A DNA stretch of 64,000 bases from Candidatus Leptofilum proximum (GCA_016710325.1 JADJXK010000002.1:3968001-4032000), one strand, 5' to 3'. Shown: positions 41,795 to 50,773, counted from the first letter of the stretch. The notes: a model not told the origin generated them from the letters alone. Made by a program: numbers and translations.

Positions 41795-42998
41795 TGTAAT
41801 TTTTGAGATAGTCTCGAATGATGGCGGCGTAGAGAACGGCCGTTTCCGCCAAACTCGCCACCGCCACCCACTCATCCGGGGCGTGGGCATTGCCGCCGCT
41901 GGGGCCAAAGCCGGGCAGCGTGGGAATGCCTGCACCGATGAGCATGTAGCCTTCGTTGGCCGGGCCGGCGCCGCGAATGGGCCACGGCCGACCAGTGATC
42001 GTCTGGGCGTGGCGCTGGGCCAGCTGCGCCAGCGGATGTTCGGCGGGGATGGCGGCGGCGGGCAGGCGGTTTTTCACCTGGATGCTCACCCGCAGGCCGG
42101 GCCGGTTGGCGCATGCGGCGTCGATGATGCTCTGCACAGCGTCCAGCACCATTTCCGGCGTCTGGCCGGGCATGAGGCGGCAGTCGATGACGGCCGTTGC
42201 CACCGCCGGTACCGTGCTCTCAAACTCGCCCCCATTAAACAGCGTGCCGGGTGTCATCGTAAAGCCGAGGTGGTTGAAAGCAGGATGTGGCTCGTAGGGC
42301 AATTTCATCTGTTCCAGCTGGAGCAAAATGGCCGCCAGCCCGGTGACGGCGTTGACGCCAACCTCGCCCCGGCTCCAGGCGTCGCTGCCGGAGTGCACGG
42401 CCGTTCCCTTTGCGTCCAACACCAGCCGCAGCAGCCCGCGATGTCCCACGCAGACAATATCGCTGGCGTAGGTGTAAATGGCCCCGTGTACGGGCAGATG
42501 CCCTTCATCCAGCAAATAGCGCACGCCCAACTCGCTGCTCGCGCCAGATTCCTCATCCACCACGCCCGCCAGGATAAGCGTGACCTCGTCCGCGTTGAGC
42601 TGACCCTGATCGCGCAGCAGCGCTAGGGTGTAGAGGCCGATGGCCAGGCCTGCTTTGTTGTCTGCCGTGCCGCGCCCGTAGAGACGGCCGTTCCTTACCA
42701 CAGGTTTAAACGGCGGCGAGGTCCACAGGCTGGCATCACCAGCAGCAACGGTGTCCAGGTGGCCCACCAGGGCAAAACCGCGCGGGCCGCGGCCCCAGCG
42801 CACCAGGGCATTGGGCCGCAGCGATTCTTTGGCGATAAGACGGCCGTTCAGTCCCAACACCTCCGCCTCGGCCACAATGCGCTCAGCTACGGCTTGCTCC
42901 GGGTAACGGCCGTTCACCGACTTCAACCGCACCAATTCCTGCAAAAACGCCAGCAGCGGTGCTTCGTATTCCCCAACCCGGTTCCTTAAATCTTTCAT
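41784..42998 (-). CDS. M20-family metallohydrolase (ArgE/DapE/LysK-like)
   Basis: 404 aa co-catalytic zinc hydrolase. GHLDTVAAG near residue 79 (first His/Asp), YGRGTADNKAGLA near 107 (bridging Asp), VVDEESGASSE near 147 (catalytic Glu pair) and a C-terminal GFGPSGGNAHAPDEWV metal ligand. Dimerisation-domain segments VGHRGLLRLVLDAKGTAVHSG and RLMPGQTPE are present. It probably deacylates an amino acid or peptide; the gene context does not fix the substrate. The C-terminal YIHR is repeat-encoded. Confidence 0.82.
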   Translation of the reverse strand: MKDLRNRVGEYEAPLLAFLQELVRLKSVNGRYPEQAVAERIVAEAEVLGLNGRLIAKESLRPNALVRWGRGPRGFALVGHLDTVAAGDASLWTSPPFKPVVRNGRLYGRGTADNKAGLAIGLYTLALLRDQGQLNADEVTLILAGVVDEESGASSELGVRYLLDEGHLPVHGAIYTYASDIVCVGHRGLLRLVLDAKGTAVHSGSDAWSRGEVGVNAVTGLAAILLQLEQMKLPYEPHPAFNHLGFTMTPGTLFNGGEFESTVPAVATAVIDCRLMPGQTPEMVLDAVQSIIDAACANRPGLRVSIQVKNRLPAAAIPAEHPLAQLAQRHAQTITGRPWPIRGAGPANEGYMLIGAGIPTLPGFGPSGGNAHAPDEWVAVASLAETAVLYAAIIRDYLKNYIHR

Positions 42999-43008
42999 TT
43001 TTTTTCCT

Positions 43009-43069
43009 CCACAGATGACACAGATTGCACAGATGGAATTTTAATCTGTGTAATCTGTGAAATCTGTGG
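43009..43069. repeat. CACAGATT-family inverted tract
   Basis: CCACAGATGACACAGATTGCACAGATGG-like arm and TTAATCTGTGTAATCTGTGAAATCTGTGG-like arm between the M20 and nucleoside hydrolase genes. Confidence 0.85.
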
Positions 43070-43070
43070 T

Positions 43071-44009
43071 TTATTTCAGTCCTTGTTCCATGAGGGCGAA
43101 GAAGCGGTCGATGTCCAGTTCCAGGATGATGTTGGTGTTGGCGGTACGGCCGTTGCGCTGGCCCCAATCCGTTGTGGTCTGGCCGCGAGTGTACATGCCC
43201 GTCAGCTCCACAGAGACGTGCCGCACTTCCGCTTTCGTCACGATGTCTGGCTCCAGGGCCACGGCCATAGCCAGCGGGTCCGCGCCAAACATCATCGTGC
43301 GGCCCATGTATTGGCGAATGAACTCCAGCGTCTTGGCCGAAATATCTTTGTAAAAGCGGGATTTTGGCGTGTTCAGCGCGTGCCACTGCTGGATGACCTC
43401 ATCCGGGATACCGTGGCGCATCGTCGCTTCCCAATCGATCAGCTCAATCAGCCCGCCGTACGCTTCCCATGCCTCAAACACCACGTGCGCCGCTTCCGGG
43501 TCGTGGTAAATGTTAAACTCGGCGGAGACGTTGCTGGTGTTGCCCTGGGCCGTCACCGCGCCGCCCATCACCACAAAACGCTTCAGCTTTTCCGGCAGCC
43601 TGGGGTCCAGCTTGAGGGCCACGGCGATATTGGTCAGGGGGCCAATGGCCACGAGCGTGTATTCGCCGGGGGCTTCGTTGGCCATACGCAGCAGCGCCAG
43701 CGAGGCGTGTTCGCTTTCGGCCTGGCGGGTTTTGGGCACAAAACCAACATCGCCCAGACCATCCTCCCCGTGAACATGCGCGGCGTCTTCCTGGAAGATG
43801 ACCAGCGGCGTGGCGCAGCCCGCGTAGACGGGAATGTCTTGCCCGATCACCTCGACGAGGGTGAGGGCGTTGCGCACGGTGTGCTGCAAACCCACGTTTC
43901 CGCCCACGGCCAGAAGGGCAGCGATGGTGGCGTTGGGATGGGCGGCGGCCATCAGGATGGCTTCGGCGTCGTCCACGCCAGGGTCGGTATCGATGATCAG
44001 TTTTTCCAT
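43071..44009 (-). CDS. nucleoside hydrolase (IunH family)
   Basis: 312 aa. Calcium-binding DTDPGVDDAEA at residues 7-17 (DxDxGxDD), VGGNVGLQHTVRNALTLVEVIG near 37, IGPLTNIAVAL near 121, VMGGAV near 147 and EFNIYHDPEAAHVVFE near 166. It hydrolyses the N-glycosidic bond of ribonucleosides to base and ribose. With the BMP importer, amidohydrolase and ribokinase nearby it fits nucleoside salvage. It starts and ends beside short repeat tracts. Confidence 0.93.
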   Translation of the reverse strand: MEKLIIDTDPGVDDAEAILMAAAHPNATIAALLAVGGNVGLQHTVRNALTLVEVIGQDIPVYAGCATPLVIFQEDAAHVHGEDGLGDVGFVPKTRQAESEHASLALLRMANEAPGEYTLVAIGPLTNIAVALKLDPRLPEKLKRFVVMGGAVTAQGNTSNVSAEFNIYHDPEAAHVVFEAWEAYGGLIELIDWEATMRHGIPDEVIQQWHALNTPKSRFYKDISAKTLEFIRQYMGRTMMFGADPLAMAVALEPDIVTKAEVRHVSVELTGMYTRGQTTTDWGQRNGRTANTNIILELDIDRFFALMEQGLK

Positions 44010-44031
44010 GAACGGTTCTCCTGTAAGGGAT

Positions 44032-44099
44032 GGGACACTGATTTACACTGATAAACACTGGTATAAAAACCTGTGAAAATCAGTGTTCACCAGTGTCCT
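44032..44099. repeat. ACACTGATTTACACTG inverted tract
   Basis: GGGACACTGATTTACACTGATAAACACTGG-like arm and inverted AATCAGTGTTCACCAGTGTCC-like arm. The last residues (DTGEH) and stop of the amidohydrolase lie in it. Confidence 0.8.
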
Positions 44100-45405
44100 G
44101 TAATTTTTGAGCTAACTCGGCGTAGCTGGTTTCTAAATCGTGGCGGGCCTGGGGGTAGTTGATGGTTTGGAAACGGCCGTCTCTCAACAACCACTTCCCC
44201 GCCACCATCACATCCCGCACATGCATGCCGGAGACGGCGTAGACCAGCGCGGTGTACACATCCTGCCCGTTGCTGGGCGTCCAGCCGATTTCGTCCAGGT
44301 CCAGGGTGATGAGATCGGCCTGCTTGCCCGGTTCCAGCGAGCCGATTTTGTCAGCCAGGCCCAGCGCTTTTGCTCCGCCAAGGGTGGCCATGTGCAAAAT
44401 GGTGCGGGTGGGCAGGGCGTTGGGCGTGTGATGGTGCAGGGCCATCAGCTTGCCCACAATTTGCATCTCTTTAAACATGTCGTAGCTGTTGTTGTTGGTC
44501 ACGTTGTCGGTGCCCAGCGCCAGGTTGATGCCCGCTGCCAGCATACCGCAAGCGTCAGCCACTCCGGCGGCGTTGCGCATGGCGGAGGACGGGTTGATGG
44601 CGGCGCTGAACGGGGCGCTGGCCAGCAGTGGATAATCTGCTGGCGGTACGGTGAGGCAGTGAGCGGCCAGGATGGGGCGCTGGAGCATGCCCATTTTGGC
44701 TAGCTGCTGGATGGCGGTACGGCCGTACTTCGCCAAACAATACCGGTCTTCCTCGCCGCTCGTGCTGAGATGAATGTGGAAACCGGTGTTGAACTCAATC
44801 GCCAGGTCCAACTCGATGGCCATGGCCGCCTCGCTGTTGTCCACAAAAAAAGCGTGCGGCCCGACCCAGCCCTGAATCAGCGGGTCGTGGGCCACGGATT
44901 GCAGGAATTGGGTGGCGGCGTCCAGTTCGCGCTCACGGGCGACCGCCTCGCCCAGCTCCACCACGCCGTAGCCCAGCGCCGCTCGCAGCCCGCTCTGGCG
45001 CACGGCGGGCACAATCTGCTCCATCCAAAAATATTGGTCGGCAAAGGTGGTGGTGCCGGTGCGGATCATCTCGGCGCAGGAAACGAGTACGGCGGCGGGG
45101 ATCATCTCCGGCGTCATCACCTCTTCCACGACGCGGATGGTGTGGTACCAGCCGTCGAAGTCGAACAGCGAATGCCCCTCGGCCAGCCCGCGGAAAAGGA
45201 CCATGGGCGTGTGGGTGTGGGCGTTGACCAGCCCCGGCATGAGCAGCTTGTTGCCCAGATCCACGGCCGTTCCCGCAAAATCGTCCAGGAGTGAAGTGGT
45301 GATGGATTGGATACGGCCGTCCTCCACCAACAAATACCCCGGTTCAAAAATCGTATCCTGGGCATCCAAACAAACAATCTTGGCAGCTTTGAGTAATGTC
45401 TTCAT
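44080..45405 (-). CDS. amidohydrolase, 5-methylthioadenosine/S-adenosylhomocysteine deaminase-like
   Basis: 441 aa TIM-barrel metallo-amidohydrolase (SsnA/MtaD/TrzN group). Metal-binding NAHTHTPMVLFRGLAEG near residue 57, FHIHLSTSGEEDRY near 200, LAAHCLTV near 235 and the Asp in LALGTDNVTNNNSYDMFKEM near 305. Likely deaminates an adenine nucleoside, MTA or SAH. The ATG at 45405 excludes an upstream stretch that translates the CACAGATT repeat. The tail DTGEH is repeat-encoded. Confidence 0.85.
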   Translation of the reverse strand: MKTLLKAAKIVCLDAQDTIFEPGYLLVEDGRIQSITTSLLDDFAGTAVDLGNKLLMPGLVNAHTHTPMVLFRGLAEGHSLFDFDGWYHTIRVVEEVMTPEMIPAAVLVSCAEMIRTGTTTFADQYFWMEQIVPAVRQSGLRAALGYGVVELGEAVARERELDAATQFLQSVAHDPLIQGWVGPHAFFVDNSEAAMAIELDLAIEFNTGFHIHLSTSGEEDRYCLAKYGRTAIQQLAKMGMLQRPILAAHCLTVPPADYPLLASAPFSAAINPSSAMRNAAGVADACGMLAAGINLALGTDNVTNNNSYDMFKEMQIVGKLMALHHHTPNALPTRTILHMATLGGAKALGLADKIGSLEPGKQADLITLDLDEIGWTPSNGQDVYTALVYAVSGMHVRDVMVAGKWLLRDGRFQTINYPQARHDLETSYAELAQKLQDTGEH

Positions 45406-45418
45406 GGTGAGGAATTTA

Positions 45419-45475
45419 GCCACAGATTTCACAGATTTTATGCCTTTAATCTGTGTCATCTGTGAAATCTGTGGA
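45419..45475. repeat. CACAGATT-family inverted tract
   Basis: GCCACAGATTTCACAGATTTTATGCC-like arm and AATCTGTGTCATCTGTGAAATCTGTGG-like arm. The ribokinase C-terminus (YIHRFHR) and stop are within it. Confidence 0.85.
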
Positions 45476-46388
45476 TATATTTTTTAAGAAGTGTCTCCAG
45501 CTCGGCGCGGGTGGGCATGGCGGAGCTGGCACCGGGTTTGGTGGTGGCCAGGGCTCCAGCGGCGGCGCCCCAGCGGATCGCTTCGGCCAGCGGTTTGCCT
45601 TCGGACAAGGCCACGGCCAGACCCCCGTTAAACGCATCCCCCGCCGCCACGGTGTCGATGGATTTGACCACAAACGGCTCGACAAAAGCGGATTCAGTCG
45701 CCGATTGATAATAGACGCCTTGTGCACCGAGTTTGATGACGGCCGTAGCCACGCCACGTTCCCGCAAAATCTCGGCGGCCTGGGCAGCCTCCTCCCGGTT
45801 GGTGGGCCGAAAACCAACCAGCACCTCGGTTTCCAGCTCGTTGGGCGTCATGATGTGGCACAGCTGGTAGGCATGAGGCGGCAGCGGTTTGGCTGGCGCG
45901 GGATCAAAAATGACGGTGGCGCCCATTTCTCGCGCTGCTTTGGCGGCCGCCAACGACGTTTCCAGCGGACTTTCCATCTGCAGCAGCAGCACGTTGGCGG
46001 TAGTCAGAGCCGCCCGGCAGCGGGCCACTTCGCTGGCATCGTGAGCCATGTTGGCTCCAGAAATCACGATGATGGAATTTTCTGCCTGGTCGTCTACGCT
46101 GATGACCGCCAGGGCGGTACTGCTGTTTGGGTCCACGATCAGACCACTGAGGTCCACGGGCTCGTCAGCGGTCATCTCCAGCACGCCTTTGCCAAAGGCA
46201 TCATCGCCAATGCGGCCCACGAACTGCGTCGGCGCGCCCAGCCGACCCGCAGCCATGGCCTGGTTGAAACCCTTGCCGCCCGGCACGGTGATAAACGAGC
46301 TGCCGAATAAAGTTTCGCCCGGCGCAGGCAGGCGGGGCACGTAGGTGGTGAGATCCATGTTGATACTGCCAAGAACAACAACAGCCAT
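45456..46388 (-). CDS. rbsK: ribokinase (PfkB family)
   Basis: 310 aa. VLGSINMDLTTYVPRLPAPGETLFG is the typical ribokinase opening with the substrate-binding SxNxD pattern; VPGGKGFNQAMAAGRLGAPTQFVG near 38 is the GGKGxNxA motif; and the anion hole/catalytic VAAGDAFNGGLAVAL near 258 holds the catalytic Asp. It phosphorylates ribose released by the nucleoside hydrolase. The C-terminal YIHRFHR is encoded by the adjoining CACAGATT repeat and is unlikely to be conserved. Confidence 0.9.
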   Translation of the reverse strand: MAVVVLGSINMDLTTYVPRLPAPGETLFGSSFITVPGGKGFNQAMAAGRLGAPTQFVGRIGDDAFGKGVLEMTADEPVDLSGLIVDPNSSTALAVISVDDQAENSIIVISGANMAHDASEVARCRAALTTANVLLLQMESPLETSLAAAKAAREMGATVIFDPAPAKPLPPHAYQLCHIMTPNELETEVLVGFRPTNREEAAQAAEILRERGVATAVIKLGAQGVYYQSATESAFVEPFVVKSIDTVAAGDAFNGGLAVALSEGKPLAEAIRWGAAAGALATTKPGASSAMPTRAELETLLKKYIHRFHR

Positions 46389-46408
46389 TTTCCCTCCATG
46401 AGTTATAT

Positions 46409-46440
46409 CCACAGATTTCGCAGATTACACAGATTTTTTA
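46409..46440. repeat. CACAGATT-family tract, single arm
   Basis: ATCCACAGATTTCGCAGATTACACAGATTT-like arm upstream of the ribokinase; the inverted arm appears replaced by the adjacent REP element. Confidence 0.7.
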
Positions 46441-46447
46441 TGTGTGT

Positions 46448-46513
46448 CATACCCGCGAAGGCGGGTATCCATCTTTTTACCTAAGTGGATTCCCGCCTGC
46501 GCGGGAATGACAC
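46448..46513. repeat. pair of REP-like palindromes
   Basis: CATACCCGCGAAGGCGGGTATCC followed 18 bases later by GGATTCCCGCCTGCGCGGGAATGAC. Two convergent stem-loops form a REP doublet (compare 16514-16582). It abuts the sulfatase stop. Confidence 0.82.
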
Positions 46514-46514
46514 G

Positions 46515-47882
46515 CTAGCCAGTCCGCCAGGCTTCGCTGGTGTTGTGGCGGGGTAGGTCGCGTACCCGCAGGCCGCTTTTGGCGGGGTCTTCGTATTTGG
46601 CGAAAAACGCTTCCAGGCGTCCCATCAGTGCCTGGACGATGGGCTGCAAGTCGGCCCGGTCGAGCATGTTGTTCATTTCGCGCGGGTCGGCGGCCAGGTC
46701 AAACAGCTCGTGCGGGCCGTCTGGGTGGCGGTAGACCAACTTGTGGCGCGAGGTGCGGATCATGCGGACGCTGCCGTATTCGCCAAACTGCACGGCGCGC
46801 CAGTCGGGCATGGGCTGGTTGTGCAGCAGCGGTTGGTAGCTGCGGCCCACAAAATTTTTGTCCGGCGGGATGATGCCTGCCACATCTAAAATTGTCAGGA
46901 AGGTGTCCAGGTGATCGACAAATTCGCTGCGTGATGGCTGCCCGTACGGTGCACGGCCGTCATACCAGATCAACGGCACGCGAATTGATTCCTCCACCAT
47001 GTTGAGCGGTAGGGTGCCGTTGCCCTTGCCCCAAATGCCGTGGTGGCCAGTGTTCAGCCCGTGGTCCGAGGTGTAAATGATGACCGTGTTTTCCAGCTGG
47101 CCTAAACTTTCCAGCTCGTCGATGAGGCGGGCAACGGCCGTATCAATCTCGGTCACCGCGGCGTAATAGTGGGCCAGGGCCTCACGCGGCTGATAGCGCG
47201 TCTCGTCGGTGGATTCCAGGTTTTGCACGCCGAAGGGGTAGGTCTCGTCCAGCGGTGTGTCGGCAAAGGTGCCGCCGCGGTAGGAGGCAACCAATCGTTC
47301 CGACTGCCCTTGCCACGGGCTGTGCGTGGCGTAGTAACTAACCGTCATGAAAAACGGCCGTTCACCAACCCCGGCGCGTAAAAACTGCACGGCCTGGTCG
47401 GTGATGTTGTGGCTGATGCGGCCGGGCAGGGTTTGGAAACGGCCGTTCACGCCATACCTGAATGGCCCCTCATGCGGAACCGGATAATCCCGCCCCAGGG
47501 AAAACCATTCGTCGTAGCCGGGCGCGGCGTGTTCATCTTGTCCCAGGTGCCACTTGCCAAAATGGCCCGTTTGGTAGTCTGCTTTGTGAAAAAGCTGGGC
47601 CAGCGTCGTCTCATCCGCCAGCCAGTTGATGTTGTTGACTTCGGGGTCGCCAGAGGCCAGGTAGTCGTGGATGCCGTGCTGGGAGGCCAGGCGCCCGGTG
47701 AGCAGGCAGGCTCGTGCCGGGGAGCAGACGGGCGTGGGCGTGAAGGCGTTGGCAAACTGCGTGCCGTTTGCAGCCAGGTAATCAACGTTGGGGGTGCGCA
47801 GTTCGCTGTTTCCGGCACAGCCCAGCGCCCAGTGGGCATGGTCATCAGTTAAGAAGAGGAGGATGTTTGGTGTTGGTGCCAT
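46515..47882 (-). CDS. Cys-type sulfatase
   Basis: 455 aa. The formylglycine-site motif CSPAR is at residues 53-57, within PVCSPARACLLTG; metal-binding DD is at residues 13-14 (FLTDDHAH); further metal ligands lie in IIYTSDHGLNTGHHGIWGKG near 270. Activation needs a formylglycine-generating enzyme or anSME, not seen here. No signal peptide is obvious, so a cytoplasmic location is likely. Its neighbours are nucleoside-salvage genes, so the substrate is uncertain. Confidence 0.88.
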   Translation of the reverse strand: MAPTPNILLFLTDDHAHWALGCAGNSELRTPNVDYLAANGTQFANAFTPTPVCSPARACLLTGRLASQHGIHDYLASGDPEVNNINWLADETTLAQLFHKADYQTGHFGKWHLGQDEHAAPGYDEWFSLGRDYPVPHEGPFRYGVNGRFQTLPGRISHNITDQAVQFLRAGVGERPFFMTVSYYATHSPWQGQSERLVASYRGGTFADTPLDETYPFGVQNLESTDETRYQPREALAHYYAAVTEIDTAVARLIDELESLGQLENTVIIYTSDHGLNTGHHGIWGKGNGTLPLNMVEESIRVPLIWYDGRAPYGQPSRSEFVDHLDTFLTILDVAGIIPPDKNFVGRSYQPLLHNQPMPDWRAVQFGEYGSVRMIRTSRHKLVYRHPDGPHELFDLAADPREMNNMLDRADLQPIVQALMGRLEAFFAKYEDPAKSGLRVRDLPRHNTSEAWRTG

Positions 47883-48034
47883 TTTTTATGGTTTGCCACA
47901 GAGGTTACAGAGAGTGGAGAGAAAGAGTGTAACGCTCAGCGGCTGTTTGGAATAACGACAGATGGGTGGATAGCTCTGCCTACTTTCAGATATTATTATG
48001 CGGCAAGCAAAAAATTTTGACGAAAAGTGGGTTT

Positions 48035-49369
48035 ATGTACACATCGCGTGAACTTTTACTGGCCGAACTGGATTTGCGTGGGCAGCAGGGATTTGACGCC
48101 CGCAAGTTGATGCAGCTGCGTACGGCCGTCACCCAGGCCCCGCTCTCCCCCACCAAAGCGGAACTATTCTGGCAGCAAATTGCCAATCTGCCCCCGCCCG
48201 CCGACTGGCCGTACGAGGAGCCGGATGAGTTGGCGGCGATTTGGCAAAGCTTGCCACAAAGTTGTGAGTCTGTTGAACTGCCGGGGGTAGTGGAAACGGC
48301 CGTTCCAACCAAAATCCACGGCGGGCTGCTGGGCCGTTTTGCCGGGATGATGCTGGGCAAACCGCTGGAAGGCACCTGGCCCGCCGCCCAAATCTGGCGC
48401 TACCTGGAATTGGCGGGTGCCTACCCGCTGCGCGACTACGTGCCGCGGCTGGAGCCGTTCCCCGACGGCTTCCCGCTGCCAAAATGGAGCCGCTGGCACG
48501 ACACCACGTGGGGAAACATCACCCGCGTGGTGCAGGACGACGACGTGGAATACACTCTGGCGGCGCTGCTCATCTTGCAAGAATATGGTTTTGGGTTCAC
48601 TTCGGCGGATGTGGGGCAGTTTTGGCTGGATCATTTTGCGTACGGCCGTATCTTCACCGCCGAGCGCGTGGTGTACCGGCATCTGGTCAATGGCGTTCCG
48701 GCAGAACAAGCTGGTGCTTTACATAATCCATACCGTGAATGGATCGGTGCACAGATTCGGGCGGACGTGTACGGCTACGTCTGCCCGGGCCAGCCGCGCC
48801 GGGCGGCGGCTTCGGCCTACAAAGATGCCGCACTGTCCCACCGGCGCAGCGGCATCTACGGCGCGATGTGGGTGGCGGCGATGGTAGCCGCGGCGTTTGT
48901 CCTGGACGAACCCGAGGCGATCATCCGCGCCGGGCTGGCCGAAATTCCGCCGCGCAGCCGCCTGCACGAGGCGGTGGACGCGGTGATTGGCTGGGTGAAG
49001 CAGGAGAGCGGTTGGGAAGAAGCGTTCCGCCAGATCACGCAGTATTGCCGCCGCTACAGCGCTGACGTGGGCGAAAACTGGATTCACACGATTCCCAACG
49101 CCTGCCTGGTGACATTGGGCCTGCTGTACGGTTCGGAAGATTTTTCGGCGGGGGTGGGAACGGCCGTTGCCTGCGGCTGGGACACGGACTGCAACGGCGC
49201 GACGGTTGGCTCCATCCTGGGTGTGATGCTGGGTGCGGAGAGTATTCCGGCTCACTGGGCCACTCCCCTGAATGATGAGATTGAGAGCTACCTGCCGGGG
49301 CAAAACGGCCGTGCCATCAGCGACCTTGCCCAGCAAATTCATGAATTGGCCCGCTCAAAAGAGAAATAG
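48035..49369 (+). CDS. ADP-ribosylglycohydrolase (DraG/ARH)-family protein
   Basis: 444 aa. GRFAGMMLGKPLEG near residue 97 (start of the ARH fold), metal-binding QDDDVEYTLAALLILQEYG near 170, and the second metal motif CGWDTDCNGATVGSILGVMLG near 385 (DTDxN). An ~80-residue N-terminal region precedes the core. Family members remove ADP-ribose from proteins, or act on ADP-ribosyl small molecules. Placed next to nucleoside transport and hydrolysis genes, it may feed ribose recovery from ADP-ribose-like compounds. The start MYTSRELL is chosen for its coding-like onset. Confidence 0.88.
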   Translation: MYTSRELLLAELDLRGQQGFDARKLMQLRTAVTQAPLSPTKAELFWQQIANLPPPADWPYEEPDELAAIWQSLPQSCESVELPGVVETAVPTKIHGGLLGRFAGMMLGKPLEGTWPAAQIWRYLELAGAYPLRDYVPRLEPFPDGFPLPKWSRWHDTTWGNITRVVQDDDVEYTLAALLILQEYGFGFTSADVGQFWLDHFAYGRIFTAERVVYRHLVNGVPAEQAGALHNPYREWIGAQIRADVYGYVCPGQPRRAAASAYKDAALSHRRSGIYGAMWVAAMVAAAFVLDEPEAIIRAGLAEIPPRSRLHEAVDAVIGWVKQESGWEEAFRQITQYCRRYSADVGENWIHTIPNACLVTLGLLYGSEDFSAGVGTAVACGWDTDCNGATVGSILGVMLGAESIPAHWATPLNDEIESYLPGQNGRAISDLAQQIHELARSKEK

Positions 49370-49382
49370 GGATTAGAGTGCC

Positions 49383-50444
49383 GTGTTCCAAAAATTTTTC
49401 GGAGGTGGCGTGACGGTTAGCCCAGAAAATTTAGCAGATAGGGGATGGGTGGGGAACGGCCGTTTCCGCCAACCGCTCGTCGCCTTAACCCTCAGCCTGG
49501 TGCTGGGGGTGCTGCTCATCCTGCCCACCGGGGAAAATCCGCTGGTGGTGTATGCCAGATGGTTTGTAGCCGGGTTCAGCTGCCGGGGCTGGGGCAGCCA
49601 GTGCGCCATCCTCACCGCGCTGCAATACGCCACGCCCCTGCTGCTCAGCGGCCTGGCCGCCATGGTGGCCTTTCGCGTCGGGCTGTTCAGCATTGGCCAG
49701 TTTGGGCAGATGATTATGGGCGCGGGCGTGGCGACGTTTCTGGCGGGGTCACTGGATTGGCCACCGGGGGTGCGGGGGTTGACGGCCGTCTTTTTGGGCA
49801 TGGCTGCGGGCGGGCTGTGGAGCGCCATTCCCGGCTTTTTGCGTGCTTACCTGGGCATTCATGAAGTCATCACCACCATCATTTTGAATCCGCTGGCGGC
49901 AGCGGCCGTTGGTCCGTTTAGCTGGCAGCGCATTCCGCCAGAGATGCAGCTGACGCCGCTGGTGCCCACCACCAAGCTCACGGCCAGCCTGTTTATTGCC
50001 CTGCTGGTGGCCGGGTGGGTGTACCTCTACCTCTGGCGCACGAGCGGCGGCTTTGCCCTGCGCATGTCCGGCCAGGCGCAAAGTGTGGCCCGCTATGCCG
50101 GTATGCATCCTCGACGGGCGATTGTTTGGGGCATGGCGCTGAGCGGCGCGCTGGCCGGGCTGGCGGGTGCGCTGGAGGTGTTTGGCGTGCATTACCGTTT
50201 TGTCGCCAACTTTTCCAGCATCGACCAGTTTGATGGCATCATTGTGGCCTTGATGGGCCAGCTGCACCCGTTGGGCATTGCCCTATCGGCGCTGCTGCTG
50301 GGTGGCTTGCGTTTGGGCACGCTGACGGGGTTACAGTTGGAAACGGCCGTGCCCCGCGAACTGGGCAGCGCCATCATTGCCCTCACCATGCTTTTTCTGG
50401 CCATGCCCAGGCTGCTGTTCTGGCTCCGGGCCAAAGCATCGTGA
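49383..50444 (+). CDS. nucleoside/simple-sugar ABC permease (BmpC/YufP-like), orphan copy
   Basis: 353 aa, about nine to ten hydrophobic segments. RVGLFSIGQFGQMIMGAGVATFLAG near 99 and FLRAYLGIHEVITTIILNPLAAAAVGPF near 157 match the YufP-type BPD_transp_2 permease of BMP systems. It is a paralogue of the permease at 53649 and shares a Cys-containing insertion (GFSCRGWGSQCAILTALQYATPLLLSGL). It follows the ADP-ribosylglycohydrolase gene by 13 bases, separated from the BMP-ATPase-permease set by a 420-base non-coding region. It may pair with the second permease in an alternative complex. Confidence 0.88.
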   Translation: MFQKFFGGGVTVSPENLADRGWVGNGRFRQPLVALTLSLVLGVLLILPTGENPLVVYARWFVAGFSCRGWGSQCAILTALQYATPLLLSGLAAMVAFRVGLFSIGQFGQMIMGAGVATFLAGSLDWPPGVRGLTAVFLGMAAGGLWSAIPGFLRAYLGIHEVITTIILNPLAAAAVGPFSWQRIPPEMQLTPLVPTTKLTASLFIALLVAGWVYLYLWRTSGGFALRMSGQAQSVARYAGMHPRRAIVWGMALSGALAGLAGALEVFGVHYRFVANFSSIDQFDGIIVALMGQLHPLGIALSALLLGGLRLGTLTGLQLETAVPRELGSAIIALTMLFLAMPRLLFWLRAKAS

Positions 50445-50491
50445 AGTTCCTTGTGGCAAAATAGCGAATCCTGATATACTTTCCGCCGATG

Positions 50492-50707
50492 AGGCAAATC
50501 ACAAAAGTAATTGCAAACACCCTCTAACTTTTGTGATTGCCTGAATGTAGGGTAACCTGGCACTTATGTTCCTTTACCTCAAGGAAAATCTAGAAACAGC
50601 TTGTAAGGATGCGTTGACAAATAACTTTTGCTAAGAAAACGTATCCGCAAGGTTTGCTCGTTGACCAAAGCCCCAAGTTGAAAACGCGCAAACTCTAAGC
50701 ACCTTGC
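50492..50707 (+). ncRNA. candidate structured leader/cis-element upstream of the BMP lipoprotein gene
   Basis: This 420-base gap (50445-50864) has no gene. Three nested or serial pairings are visible. AGGCAAATCACAAAAGT (50492-50508) pairs with ACTTTTGTGATTGCCT (50527-50542). GGATGCGTT (50607-50615) pairs with AACGTATCC (50638-50646). GCAAGG/TTTGC (50647-50657) pairs with GCAAA and CCTTGC (50688-50707). A terminator-like hairpin follows at 50774. No known riboswitch consensus is recognised, and the first hairpin could simply end the upstream transcript. Confidence 0.4.
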
Positions 50708-50773
50708 CTCAAAACATAGCTGATGAAAAAATCACCTCCCAATCGTCGTCGTTCAACCTACAAAAGGAAAAAT

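Noticed and set aside
41732..46440. Regular CACAGATT words resembling a CRISPR array
   Set aside because: Words are 7-9 bases, directly adjacent without unique spacers, arranged as inverted arms, and no cas genes are nearby.
46515..47882. Part of a polysaccharide-utilisation locus
   Set aside because: No SusCD, glycoside hydrolases or extracellular signal are present around the sulfatase, so that reading is not supported.
50614..50642. TTGACA as a promoter -35 in the BMP leader
   Set aside because: No acceptable -10 lies 16-18 bases downstream, and the hexamer is part of a paired stem.
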